Shown: positions 52,328 to 60,073 of the stretch, one piece after another | Numbering within the stretch: position 1 is the first letter of the stretch | Layout: every line of letters starts with the position of its first letter | From: Sphingobacterium corticibacterium | GTDB lineage: Bacteria > Bacteroidota > Bacteroidia > Sphingobacteriales > Sphingobacteriaceae | Direction: 5' to 3' | DNA: 64,000 nucleotides | NCBI RefSeq assembly: GCF_004208525.1 | Contig: NZ_SGIT01000002.1 | Span: 372,001-436,000 of the forward strand | Made by a program: the position numbers and the translations under genes | The notes under the pieces: model-generated | Told to the model about the DNA's origin: nothing | Seen by the model: the letters and a program-made list of their open reading frames with translations, nothing else | Databases searched by the model: none

Positions 52328-54310
52328 ATGAAACATATACTGACTATACTGCTACTAACATCTGCAATCTCTCTGTATGCACAAAAGCAGGGACAGGAGC
52401 GGGTTGACTCCCTACTTACTGAACTCGAAAAAGCAGAAGCCGATACCACAAAGGTGAATATATTGAATGAGGTGAGCAGGCAAAACATTAGTTTCGGGAA
52501 TTATGAAATTGCTATGGAGCAGGCTGAAAAAGCCTTATTAGTGGCCCGAAAAGCCCAGTTTAAAAAGGGCGAGGCCGATGCCCACAGCAGCATAGGAATT
52601 ATTTACAGCAACCAGGGAAATTATCCGGAAGCATTAAAAAATCATTTGGCATTGCTGAAAATAAGTGAAGAAACGGAGAATAAAGCGAATATGGCCAGTG
52701 CCCACATGAATATCGGGATTGTTTATGCCATACAGGGCAACTATCCTGAAGCATTGAAATTCTTTTTAAACGCACTAAAAATATTTGAAGAAATTGGGAA
52801 TAAAAACAGAACAGCCAGTACTTACGGCAATATAGGTAATATTTACCGCATTCAGGGAAATTACCGGGAAGCACTGAAAAATCATCAGGCAGCATTGAAG
52901 ATATTTGAAATCATTGAGGATAAACGAATGATTGCCAGCTGTTATATTAATATCGGGAATATTTATGTCGACCAGGATAATTATCCGGAAGCACTGAAAA
53001 ATCATCAGGCAGCATTGCGAATATGCGAAGAGGTGGGCGCAAAAAGAGAACAGGCCCTTTCGTCTAATAACATAGGGGGAATTTATAGAAAACAGGGTAA
53101 TTATGCGGAAGCATTGAAAAGTCTCTTTGCATCACTTAAAATAAGCGAGCAAATTGGGCACAAAGAACTAATGGCTATGACCTATTCCAGCATAGGATTT
53201 GTTTACGAGAAGCTGGGTGAACTACGGGAAAGCGAGAAATGGCTCTACAAAAGTTTACAGTTAGGCAAAGAAATCGGAATGACAGATAATACCCGGGATA
53301 CGTACGAAGCGCTTGCACGTACCGACAGCGCACAGGGCAATTACAAAGGGGCTTTTGAAAACTACAAAATGTACACCGCCTACAAAGACAGCCTCTTCAA
53401 CGAAGAAAACACCAAAGAACTAACCCGCCTGGAGATGAACTATGGTTTTGAAAAGCAGCAGGACTCCATCCGCCTTTTGAACGAAAAAGAAATCGCCGTA
53501 CGCGATGCTTCTATAGCGAACGTACGCAAGCAGCGCTTGTTTTTTATTGGCGGAATAGTTGCCCTGACCATCATTGGAGGATTATTGTACTACCAAAGCA
53601 AACAACGGAAAAAACACAATGAAAAACTCCATTTGCTGAATACCGAACTCGATCAGGCTAACCGCATCAAAACCCGGTTTTTCAGCATACTGAATCACGA
53701 CCTCCGTAGTCCGGTGGCTAATCTCATCCACTTCTTACACTTACAAAACGAAAACCCTGAACTGTTGGACAAAGAAACGAAAGAACGTCTGCAGGGCAAG
53801 ACCATATCGGGAGCGGAGAACCTGCTTGCTTCGATGGAAGATCTACTATTATGGAGTAAAGGACAAATGGAAAACTTTAAACCCGAACCAAAACAGATCC
53901 AAATAAAACAACTGTTCGAGGATAATCAAAAAGTTTTTTCGGGATATCAAAATATTCATTTCGTATATAATAATCCAGATAATATAGAGGTATTTACAGA
54001 TCTGAATTATTTAAAGACAATCGTCAGAAACCTGACTAGCAACGCCATAAACGTATTTACGACTGCAGAAAACCCTACTATAATATGGGAAACCCGGCAG
54101 GAAAACGGACGAGTATTGCTTTCCGTGACGGATAATGGTCCTGGTGCGGACAGCAAAAAATTCCGTGCCTTGTACGATGACAAGGAAGTTATAGGAATTA
54201 AATCGGGATTAGGCTTGCACTTGATTCGTGACCTTGCCAAGGCGATTGGCTGTACAATAGAGGTGGAATCCACGATCGGCAAAGGAACAACCATACGGTT
54301 GTTGTTTTAA
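52328..54310 (+). CDS. TPR-repeat sensor histidine kinase
   Basis: A 660-residue kinase. Signal sequence (LTILLLTSAISLYAQ), then about seven tetratricopeptide repeats, many with the core NIGxIYxxQGNYPEALKxxxxALKI, residues 60-330, placed in the periplasm; one membrane helix near residues 403-422 (LFFIGGIVALTIIGGLLYY). The cytoplasmic part has the H-box FFSILNHDLRSPVANL with His457, an N box (NLTSNAINVF), DNGPGAD and SGLGLHLIRDLAKAIG. TPRs probably bind a protein or peptide signal. In an operon with the LytTR regulator. Confidence 0.93.
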   Translation: MKHILTILLLTSAISLYAQKQGQERVDSLLTELEKAEADTTKVNILNEVSRQNISFGNYEIAMEQAEKALLVARKAQFKKGEADAHSSIGIIYSNQGNYPEALKNHLALLKISEETENKANMASAHMNIGIVYAIQGNYPEALKFFLNALKIFEEIGNKNRTASTYGNIGNIYRIQGNYREALKNHQAALKIFEIIEDKRMIASCYINIGNIYVDQDNYPEALKNHQAALRICEEVGAKREQALSSNNIGGIYRKQGNYAEALKSLFASLKISEQIGHKELMAMTYSSIGFVYEKLGELRESEKWLYKSLQLGKEIGMTDNTRDTYEALARTDSAQGNYKGAFENYKMYTAYKDSLFNEENTKELTRLEMNYGFEKQQDSIRLLNEKEIAVRDASIANVRKQRLFFIGGIVALTIIGGLLYYQSKQRKKHNEKLHLLNTELDQANRIKTRFFSILNHDLRSPVANLIHFLHLQNENPELLDKETKERLQGKTISGAENLLASMEDLLLWSKGQMENFKPEPKQIQIKQLFEDNQKVFSGYQNIHFVYNNPDNIEVFTDLNYLKTIVRNLTSNAINVFTTAENPTIIWETRQENGRVLLSVTDNGPGADSKKFRALYDDKEVIGIKSGLGLHLIRDLAKAIGCTIEVESTIGKGTTIRLLF

Positions 54311-54316
54311 TGAATG

Positions 54317-54724
54317 CTACGCGTTCCCCAATTCCACGATACGGTCAAATTCTTCTGCTTTCAGTGGCATCACCGACAGCCGTCCTTGACGTACCAATGC
54401 AATTTCTTGCAGGAGTGGGTCGGCTTTTACCATTTCTAACGTTACAGGTGTTTTGAATGTCTCGACAGGTGCTAAATCTACCACTACCCAACGCTCATCG
54501 TCCGTAGTCGGGTCTTGATAAAATTCTTTAACAACCTTGGCGATGCCCACGACTTCCTTTCCTTCGTTACTATGATAAAACAACACCAGATCCCCCTTCT
54601 TCATCGCTTTCAGATTGTTTCGGGCCTGATAGTTGCGCACGCCGTCCCAAAACGTTTCTCCGTCTTTATTAAATTGCTCCCAGCTGTACTTAAATGGTTC
54701 AGATTTTACTAAGAAATAGTTCAT
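54317..54724 (-). CDS. EVE domain protein
   Basis: A 135-residue protein: MNYFLVKSEPFKYSWEQF, FWDGVRNYQARNNLKAMKKGDLVLFYHSNEGKEVVGIAKV and DERWVVVDLAPVETF are the EVE (PUA-like) blocks. EVE domains bind modified nucleobases in DNA or RNA in characterised cases. I start at 54724, 4 bases inside the end of gldC (coupled translation); a longer reading adds 15 unlike residues. Convergent with the kinase gene 6 bases away. Confidence 0.9.
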   Translation of the reverse strand: MNYFLVKSEPFKYSWEQFNKDGETFWDGVRNYQARNNLKAMKKGDLVLFYHSNEGKEVVGIAKVVKEFYQDPTTDDERWVVVDLAPVETFKTPVTLEMVKADPLLQEIALVRQGRLSVMPLKAEEFDRIVELGNA

Positions 54725-55071
54725 TTTTCCTCCTCCAATACTTCCATTTTTTCCGCAAAATGCGCACAATAATCCCGCAAATCGCCAATTACTTTATCCG
54801 CCATCGGATCGCCGCCTGATGCACGTAAAAAAGTATCGCCCAAGGTTTGCAATGTCTCATAGAAAAATCGCTTCATTTCATCATAAGGCATATCTTTTGT
54901 CCAAAGGTCGATACGTAAAGAGTTCTTATATTGCGCATCCCAAAGGGCTAAGAACATAGCCTTTGACGGCATTTCTTCGGACGTCTCTCCGTCCGTCGAC
55001 GACCAATCGATACGCTCCGGAATATTTTGTTCGTCTAATGTGACGTTTAGCTTTATTTCTGCTTGTTTCAT
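54721..55071 (-). CDS. gldC: Gliding motility-associated protein GldC
   Basis: A 116-residue cytoplasmic protein: AEIKLNVTLDEQNIPERIDWSSTDG, AMFLALWDAQYKNSLRIDLWTKDMPYDEMKRFFYETLQTLGDTFLRA and a C-terminal CAHFAEKMEVLE tail match GldC of flavobacteria. GldC supports gliding in some species but is widespread in non-gliding Bacteroidota, so it does not prove motility. It overlaps the EVE gene by 4 bases. Confidence 0.88.
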   Translation of the reverse strand: MKQAEIKLNVTLDEQNIPERIDWSSTDGETSEEMPSKAMFLALWDAQYKNSLRIDLWTKDMPYDEMKRFFYETLQTLGDTFLRASGGDPMADKVIGDLRDYCAHFAEKMEVLEEEK

Positions 55072-55095
55072 TTCTTAAAATCAAATTTTAAATAG

Positions 55096-55335
55096 TTACA
55101 TCACCCGTATGACCACCATCAATATCCCAACGACTACTATAAACGTCATCTGCGCATACCACAATTTTTTCAAATCTTTAAAAATCATACGAAATCCCAA
55201 ATCTACCAACGACAAAATTACACATAGTGTAATTAACCACCCCCATGAGAATGTCATTTCGGTGTCCAAATTCATTTCTGAAATAACCCAGACCAGCACA
55301 CAGGCCAATGTGATATTTAACGGTGTAAGCTTCAC
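55096..55335 (-). CDS. Small membrane protein, unknown
   Basis: A 79-residue protein with GTG start (55335) and three likely membrane helices (LNITLACVLVWVISEM, FSWGWLITLCVILSLVDLGF, YAQMTFIVVVGILMVVIRV). I recognise no family. It is 6 bases after the helicase stop and 24 bases before gldC, so it belongs to the same operon. Confidence 0.7.
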   Translation of the reverse strand: MKLTPLNITLACVLVWVISEMNLDTEMTFSWGWLITLCVILSLVDLGFRMIFKDLKKLWYAQMTFIVVVGILMVVIRVM

Positions 55336-55341
55336 TAATAG

Positions 55342-56673
55342 TTACTTTTTCCGGAATTTAGCTGATTTCCCTTTAGAACTTGATGCTTTTCCTCTTGATG
55401 GCTTTTTTGCGCCAAAATTACCTTTTGGAACATGTTTCTTCTCATGAAAAGCTCCTTTAAAATCCGGATCTTCTTTTCTTTTCTGATTATCTATTTCACG
55501 TGCAATATCCTGTCCTTCCTTAAACTCCGTTTTTTCAACAAACACCTCTTCGGGAATAGCATATACGGGTATTCTCTGTCGAATAAGCTTCTCAATTTTG
55601 TCGACATAATATTTTTCCGCCGGGTTACAAAATGTAATCGCATCACCATTATTAAATGCCCGACCTGTTCGACCAATCCGATGCACGTAATCTTCGATAA
55701 CAATAGGTACATCAAAATTGAACACATGACTCACATTAGAGACATCCAAACCACGTGCAGCGACATCGGTCGCTACCAAAATACGTATATTCCCTTCCTT
55801 AAAGGCATTGATCGAGTTTATACGTGTGTTCTGTCCCTTATTAGCATGAATAACCCGTACCTGCTCCTGTCCGTATTTTCGCTCCAGATAATGGAAAACA
55901 TTATCTGCAACCGTTTTTGTTTTACAGAAAACAATAATCCGATGGAAAGATTCATCATCTTTCAAAAGATGTTGTAGGAGATTGAGTTTAGTCTTTAGGT
56001 TGGGTACTTCATAAAGCGCTTGGGTCACGGTCTGTGCAGGGGTTGCCTGTTCTGTTACTTCTATGATCGTCGGAAAAGCGAGGAAGTCCCCTGCGATCTT
56101 ACGGACCAATTCACTCATCGTAGCAGAGAAAAGAAGATTCTGTCGTTTCCGGGGTACAATTTCTAATATCCGATGTATTTTACCAATAAAGCCCATATCC
56201 ATCATTTTATCGGCTTCGTCCATCACTAAGAATTTCAAAGATTTGGTGTTAATATCACCTTCCAGATAAAGATCGAGAAAACGTCCCGGTGTAGCGACAA
56301 TAATATCACATCCGCTGGCTAACTGCTCCTTTTGCGTCTTAGGCCCTAAGCCTCCATATAAAACTACCGTACGTAAATCCAGATAGGCCGAGAATAAGCG
56401 GATATGTTCTTCTATTTGCATGGCCAGCTCCCGGGTGGGTGATAATATCAAAGCACGGGGGTCATTCCCCTGCGCATATTTCAATTTCATAAGCATCGGT
56501 AGTACGAAAGCAGCTGTTTTTCCCGTACCTGTTTGTGCAATCCCCATCACATCCTGCCCCGCAAGAATAGGTGTGATTGCTTTTTGCTGAATTTCCGTAG
56601 GGACCGTGTAACCCGCTTCTGTAATCGCATTTTGCAATTGTTTATTGAGCTTGAAATCTTCAAATGATGCCAT
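55342..56673 (-). CDS. DEAD-box RNA helicase
   Basis: A 443-residue RhlE-type helicase: Q motif (FEDFKLNKQLQNAITEAGYTVPTEIQQKAI), AQTGTGKT, PTRELAMQIEEH, VLYGG, ATPGRFLDL, VMDEADKMMDMGF, SAT, then ATDVAARGLDVSNVSHV and YVHRIGRTGRA. The basic Lys/Ser/Gly-rich tail (from about residue 400) is an RNA-binding extension. Likely role in ribosome assembly or cold adaptation. First gene of the leftward operon with the small membrane protein, gldC and the EVE gene. Confidence 0.94.
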   Translation of the reverse strand: MASFEDFKLNKQLQNAITEAGYTVPTEIQQKAITPILAGQDVMGIAQTGTGKTAAFVLPMLMKLKYAQGNDPRALILSPTRELAMQIEEHIRLFSAYLDLRTVVLYGGLGPKTQKEQLASGCDIIVATPGRFLDLYLEGDINTKSLKFLVMDEADKMMDMGFIGKIHRILEIVPRKRQNLLFSATMSELVRKIAGDFLAFPTIIEVTEQATPAQTVTQALYEVPNLKTKLNLLQHLLKDDESFHRIIVFCKTKTVADNVFHYLERKYGQEQVRVIHANKGQNTRINSINAFKEGNIRILVATDVAARGLDVSNVSHVFNFDVPIVIEDYVHRIGRTGRAFNNGDAITFCNPAEKYYVDKIEKLIRQRIPVYAIPEEVFVEKTEFKEGQDIAREIDNQKRKEDPDFKGAFHEKKHVPKGNFGAKKPSRGKASSSKGKSAKFRKK

Positions 56674-56677
56674 TGAA

Positions 56678-56685
56678 CAAAGATA
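56678..56685 (-). promoter_or_regulatory. -7 promoter element of the helicase operon (TATCTTTG, minus strand)
   Basis: Perfect TAnnTTTG on the minus strand ending 4 bases before the helicase ATG, again implying a leaderless or very short-leader message. Confidence 0.4.
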
Positions 56686-56753
56686 AGGAAAAGCACTATT
56701 ATTTTGATTTAATAAGGAATTAAATCAAATTTGCATATCAAAATTGGTTGAAT

Positions 56754-58892
56754 ATGAAGAAAATTTGGATTTTTATACTCCTTACCACAGTGAGTATGAC
56801 CACATTCGCTGATGAGGGAATGTGGTTTTTAATGCATTTAAAACGTCTGAATGAGGCGGATATGCAAAAGAAAGGGCTGCAGCTGACGGCCGAAGAAATC
56901 TACAGTATCAATAATTCCTCTCTGAAAGATGCCATCGTGCAATTTGCCGGCGGATGTACCGCCGAGATTGTGTCTGGTAAAGGATTGGTTTTCACCAATC
57001 ACCATTGCGGTTACGGTGCCATCGCCGAGCTTTCTACACCGGAAAACGATTATTTGACAAACGGATTCTGGGCAAAATCATTGGAAGAAGAATTAAAGCC
57101 CAAATCTTTATCGGTTCGTTTCTTCGTACGTATGGACGACGTTACCAAACGTATTTTGAGTTTGGTAAATGATGACATGAACGAAAAAGAGCGGGAAAAA
57201 ATCGTTAACCAGGAAATTGCCAAAATCGAACAGGAGAATAGCGAAAATGGTAAATACATTGTTTCCGTTAAATCGTTTTATAACGGAAACGAATACTACT
57301 ATTTCGTTTACCAAGATTACACGGATGTACGTTTGGTAGGTACACCTCCTAACAGCATTGGAAAATTTGGTGGAGATACCGACAATTGGGAATGGCCTAG
57401 ACACACCGGTGATTTTTCTGTTTTCCGCGTATATGGAGATAAAGATGGTAATCCTGCCGCTTATTCGGAAGACAACGTACCATTAACACCTAAGCATTTC
57501 TTGCCTATCAGCATTAAAGGTTTTCAAGAAGGTGATTTCTCTATGATTTTAGGCTATCCCGGACGTACAAACCGTTGGATGCCTGCTGCCGGCATAGATC
57601 AAAATGTCCAGTATGCATACCCGGCATGGGTAGAAGCCTCTAAAGTAGGGATGGACGCGATGAAGAAGCATATGGACAGCGATCAAGCGGTAAAATTAAA
57701 CTACGCTTCAACTTATTCCGGTGTTGCAAACTATTGGAAAAACCGCCAGGGAATGATTGACGCATTGACTAAACACCGTACCGCAGCCACCAAACGCAAG
57801 CAAGAAAAGAAATTTCAAAAATGGGCAAATAAAAAGAATAATCGCGCAAAATACGCGGATGTCCTTTCTGATATCAACGCCTATTATGCGGCAACCAATG
57901 AAAAGGCGAAACACGACAACTATCTTATCGGCATGCTTCGTTCTTCGACATTTGCCCCATTGCCATACAGCTTGGGAAATGCATTGAAACAATACGCCGC
58001 TGCTGACGAGAAAGATCGTACAAATAGACGTCCAAGCCTGGAAAACGGAATTGCAGAGACATTTGAGGATGTCTATCTCCCATTGGAAATTGACGTCCTA
58101 TCGGACGAGCTAAACCTATATGCTGCAAAAGCAGGTGATATCGCCCCCTATATACAAGAATTAGCCTCCAAAAATAACGGTAATTTTAAAACAGACATTC
58201 AGACGGCTTTCGACCAAAGTATTTTTTCTTCGGTTGATAAATTGCATTCATTTTTGTCCAATCCATCAATAGAAACGATTGATCGCGACCCACTCTATTT
58301 GATTTCCACTTCTTTGATGGATAAATATCGTGAACGAACACCAGAAACAGAAGCTTTGGATGACAAATTTCAATCGGCTTACCGCAAATATATAGCCGGC
58401 ACATTGGAAGCTGATCCAAAAGGGAAATATTACCCGGATGCCAACTCTACTTTGCGACTAACGTATGGAACCGTCCGCGCTTTACCCAAAGATCCACGTA
58501 ATGATGCAAAAACAAACAACTATACAACGTTAAAAGGTACAATCGCGAAATATCAACCTGGCGACGAGGAATTTGATTTGCCGCAACGTCTAATGGATTT
58601 GTATGAAGCAAAAGATTACGGCCGTTATGCCGATAAAGCCGGACACATGTCGGTGAATTTCCTAAGCGATCAGGATATTACCGGTGGTAACTCGGGGTCT
58701 CCGGTATTAAATGGAAACGGCGAACTGATTGGCTTGGCTTTTGATGGGAATATAGAAGCTATGGCGGGCGATGTGATTTTTGATCCGGTCTTGCAGCGTA
58801 CCATATCCGTCGACATTCGTTATGTATTATTTATCATCGATAAATTTGCAGGGGCGCAAAATATCATTGATGAGCTAAAAATTGTCGAATAA
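56754..58892 (+). CDS. S46 family dipeptidyl-peptidase (DPP7-like)
   Basis: A 712-residue periplasmic serine exopeptidase with signal peptide (MKKIWIFILLTTVSMTTFADEGMW; cleavage before DEGMW). Catalytic His in VFTNHHCGYG (about residue 84), Asp in the DNWEWPRHTGDF segment (about 220), Ser in ITGGNSGSPV (about 647). The residue 18 positions after the Ser, which is Gly in DPP7 and Arg in DPP11, is Gly here (LAFDGN), which favours hydrophobic-P1 (DPP7) specificity. It releases dipeptides for peptide-based nutrition. ATG 56754 is preferred over a TTG two codons earlier. Confidence 0.93.
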   Translation: MKKIWIFILLTTVSMTTFADEGMWFLMHLKRLNEADMQKKGLQLTAEEIYSINNSSLKDAIVQFAGGCTAEIVSGKGLVFTNHHCGYGAIAELSTPENDYLTNGFWAKSLEEELKPKSLSVRFFVRMDDVTKRILSLVNDDMNEKEREKIVNQEIAKIEQENSENGKYIVSVKSFYNGNEYYYFVYQDYTDVRLVGTPPNSIGKFGGDTDNWEWPRHTGDFSVFRVYGDKDGNPAAYSEDNVPLTPKHFLPISIKGFQEGDFSMILGYPGRTNRWMPAAGIDQNVQYAYPAWVEASKVGMDAMKKHMDSDQAVKLNYASTYSGVANYWKNRQGMIDALTKHRTAATKRKQEKKFQKWANKKNNRAKYADVLSDINAYYAATNEKAKHDNYLIGMLRSSTFAPLPYSLGNALKQYAAADEKDRTNRRPSLENGIAETFEDVYLPLEIDVLSDELNLYAAKAGDIAPYIQELASKNNGNFKTDIQTAFDQSIFSSVDKLHSFLSNPSIETIDRDPLYLISTSLMDKYRERTPETEALDDKFQSAYRKYIAGTLEADPKGKYYPDANSTLRLTYGTVRALPKDPRNDAKTNNYTTLKGTIAKYQPGDEEFDLPQRLMDLYEAKDYGRYADKAGHMSVNFLSDQDITGGNSGSPVLNGNGELIGLAFDGNIEAMAGDVIFDPVLQRTISVDIRYVLFIIDKFAGAQNIIDELKIVE

Positions 58893-59027
58893 TAGCGTCA
58901 AACGAAATTTATTTTTCAATTTTAATACAAAAATTGTACTTTAAAACGTTGTTTTTGTATATTTAGCTTGTATTTATAATCAGCTTAAAATATAATATTC
59001 ATAAAAACTAAATTTATTTTTAAAAAA

Positions 59028-59207
59028 ATGGAAAACTACAACAAACTAAAAGACTTAGTAGCATCAATCGAAGCTGATGCAGACAAGTTCTTCAACAATG
59101 GTAATTCTGCAGCAGGAACACGTGTACGTAAAGGTTTACAAGAAATCAAAACGTTAGCTCAGGAACTTCGTAACGAAGTGACGGCGAAGAAAAATTCCGA
59201 GAAATAG
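59028..59207 (+). CDS. Histone H1-like protein (Hc1 family, short Bacteroidota form)
   Basis: A 59-residue helical protein starting MENYNKLKDLVASIEADADKFFNNG, then NSAAGTRVRKGLQEIKTLAQELRNEV and a basic end. This is the pattern of the small Hc1-like proteins of Bacteroidota, which are thought to bind DNA. It stands alone, with AT-rich DNA upstream and a strong terminator 21 bases downstream. Confidence 0.88.
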   Translation: MENYNKLKDLVASIEADADKFFNNGNSAAGTRVRKGLQEIKTLAQELRNEVTAKKNSEK

Positions 59208-59227
59208 TCTTTTGGCTTTTCGCTTAT

Positions 59228-59263
59228 AAAAGCCCGATTGTGTGTACAATCGGGCTTTTTTTA
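59228..59263. terminator. Bidirectional intrinsic terminator
   Basis: AAAAGCCCGATTG (59228-59240) pairs perfectly with CAATCGGGCTTTT (59247-59259) around a 6-base loop, with T-runs on both strands. It serves the histone-like gene and the convergent GLPGLI gene. Confidence 0.9.
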
Positions 59264-59281
59264 TTACGTTATTCGTTTCTC

Positions 59282-60073
59282 CTATAGAAACATGGCTGCA
59301 AACAGTAGATTAAGCTGTTGATCGCTCATCCAACGCCCTAAAATATCTTTTAGCCTACCACGTGCTTCTTGGCGTGTCATCGGTTCATCTCTTTTTCGAC
59401 CTGCCACGGTTTTTATAGTTGGGGAGCCAAATTTTACATCTGTGGCGTAGATATTGAAATGCTGCTCCGGCACGACCAACCCTAAAATCATTCCAGGTAG
59501 CCCATGTACCGTGCCCGGGCCGGCAGACAATGGGATCTGATCGGTATAGAAAGCTACCACATATACAGAATCTAGGGTCACGCCGTTTGCTCTTCGACAA
59601 TCGTATCCTGCAATATTACGGTACTCATTCGTGATTTTCCATTTTACATGAAGCAACGAGTCCTGAATGAGGACTGGCGAGCCGCCGATTTCAAAGGTTG
59701 ATTTGGAAACGGATTTCGAAAGATCTTGATATAGCGTCTGCTGATAATCCAGCAAACCGGATCTTAAAAGATTGGAAACAATAGGATCATATGTTTCTTT
59801 TACACTTTCCAAGCTCATTTCTTCTCCCCGAAACGAAACTTTCTTTTTTAATACAGCTGTTTCGGAAACTCTATCCATCAATTCCTGATAATATTTCTGA
59901 CTAAAATTATCATCTTTTAGGGTGGAGATATGTCTTTTCAACAGGTTCTTAACATGTACGGTTTTATCGTAAAGAATAGTACCTTCCGTAGGGAAGTAAG
60001 CGTGTTGTGCTTTTACTGTTCCTGCGACAAAAACCATCAGCACAATGACCATCATATCGGTTATCTTTTTCAT
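59282..60073 (-). CDS. GLPGLI family protein
   Basis: A 263-residue exported protein (signal MMVIVLMVFVAGTVKAQ). Contains SAGPGTVHGLPGMILGLVVPE, the GLPGLI signature, after the conserved YRNIAGYDCRRA block. Function unknown; such genes typically sit beside a carboxypeptidase-regulatory/outer-membrane receptor, as here, with start and stop overlapping by one base (TAATG). Confidence 0.9.
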   Translation of the reverse strand: MKKITDMMVIVLMVFVAGTVKAQHAYFPTEGTILYDKTVHVKNLLKRHISTLKDDNFSQKYYQELMDRVSETAVLKKKVSFRGEEMSLESVKETYDPIVSNLLRSGLLDYQQTLYQDLSKSVSKSTFEIGGSPVLIQDSLLHVKWKITNEYRNIAGYDCRRANGVTLDSVYVVAFYTDQIPLSAGPGTVHGLPGMILGLVVPEQHFNIYATDVKFGSPTIKTVAGRKRDEPMTRQEARGRLKDILGRWMSDQQLNLLFAAMFL

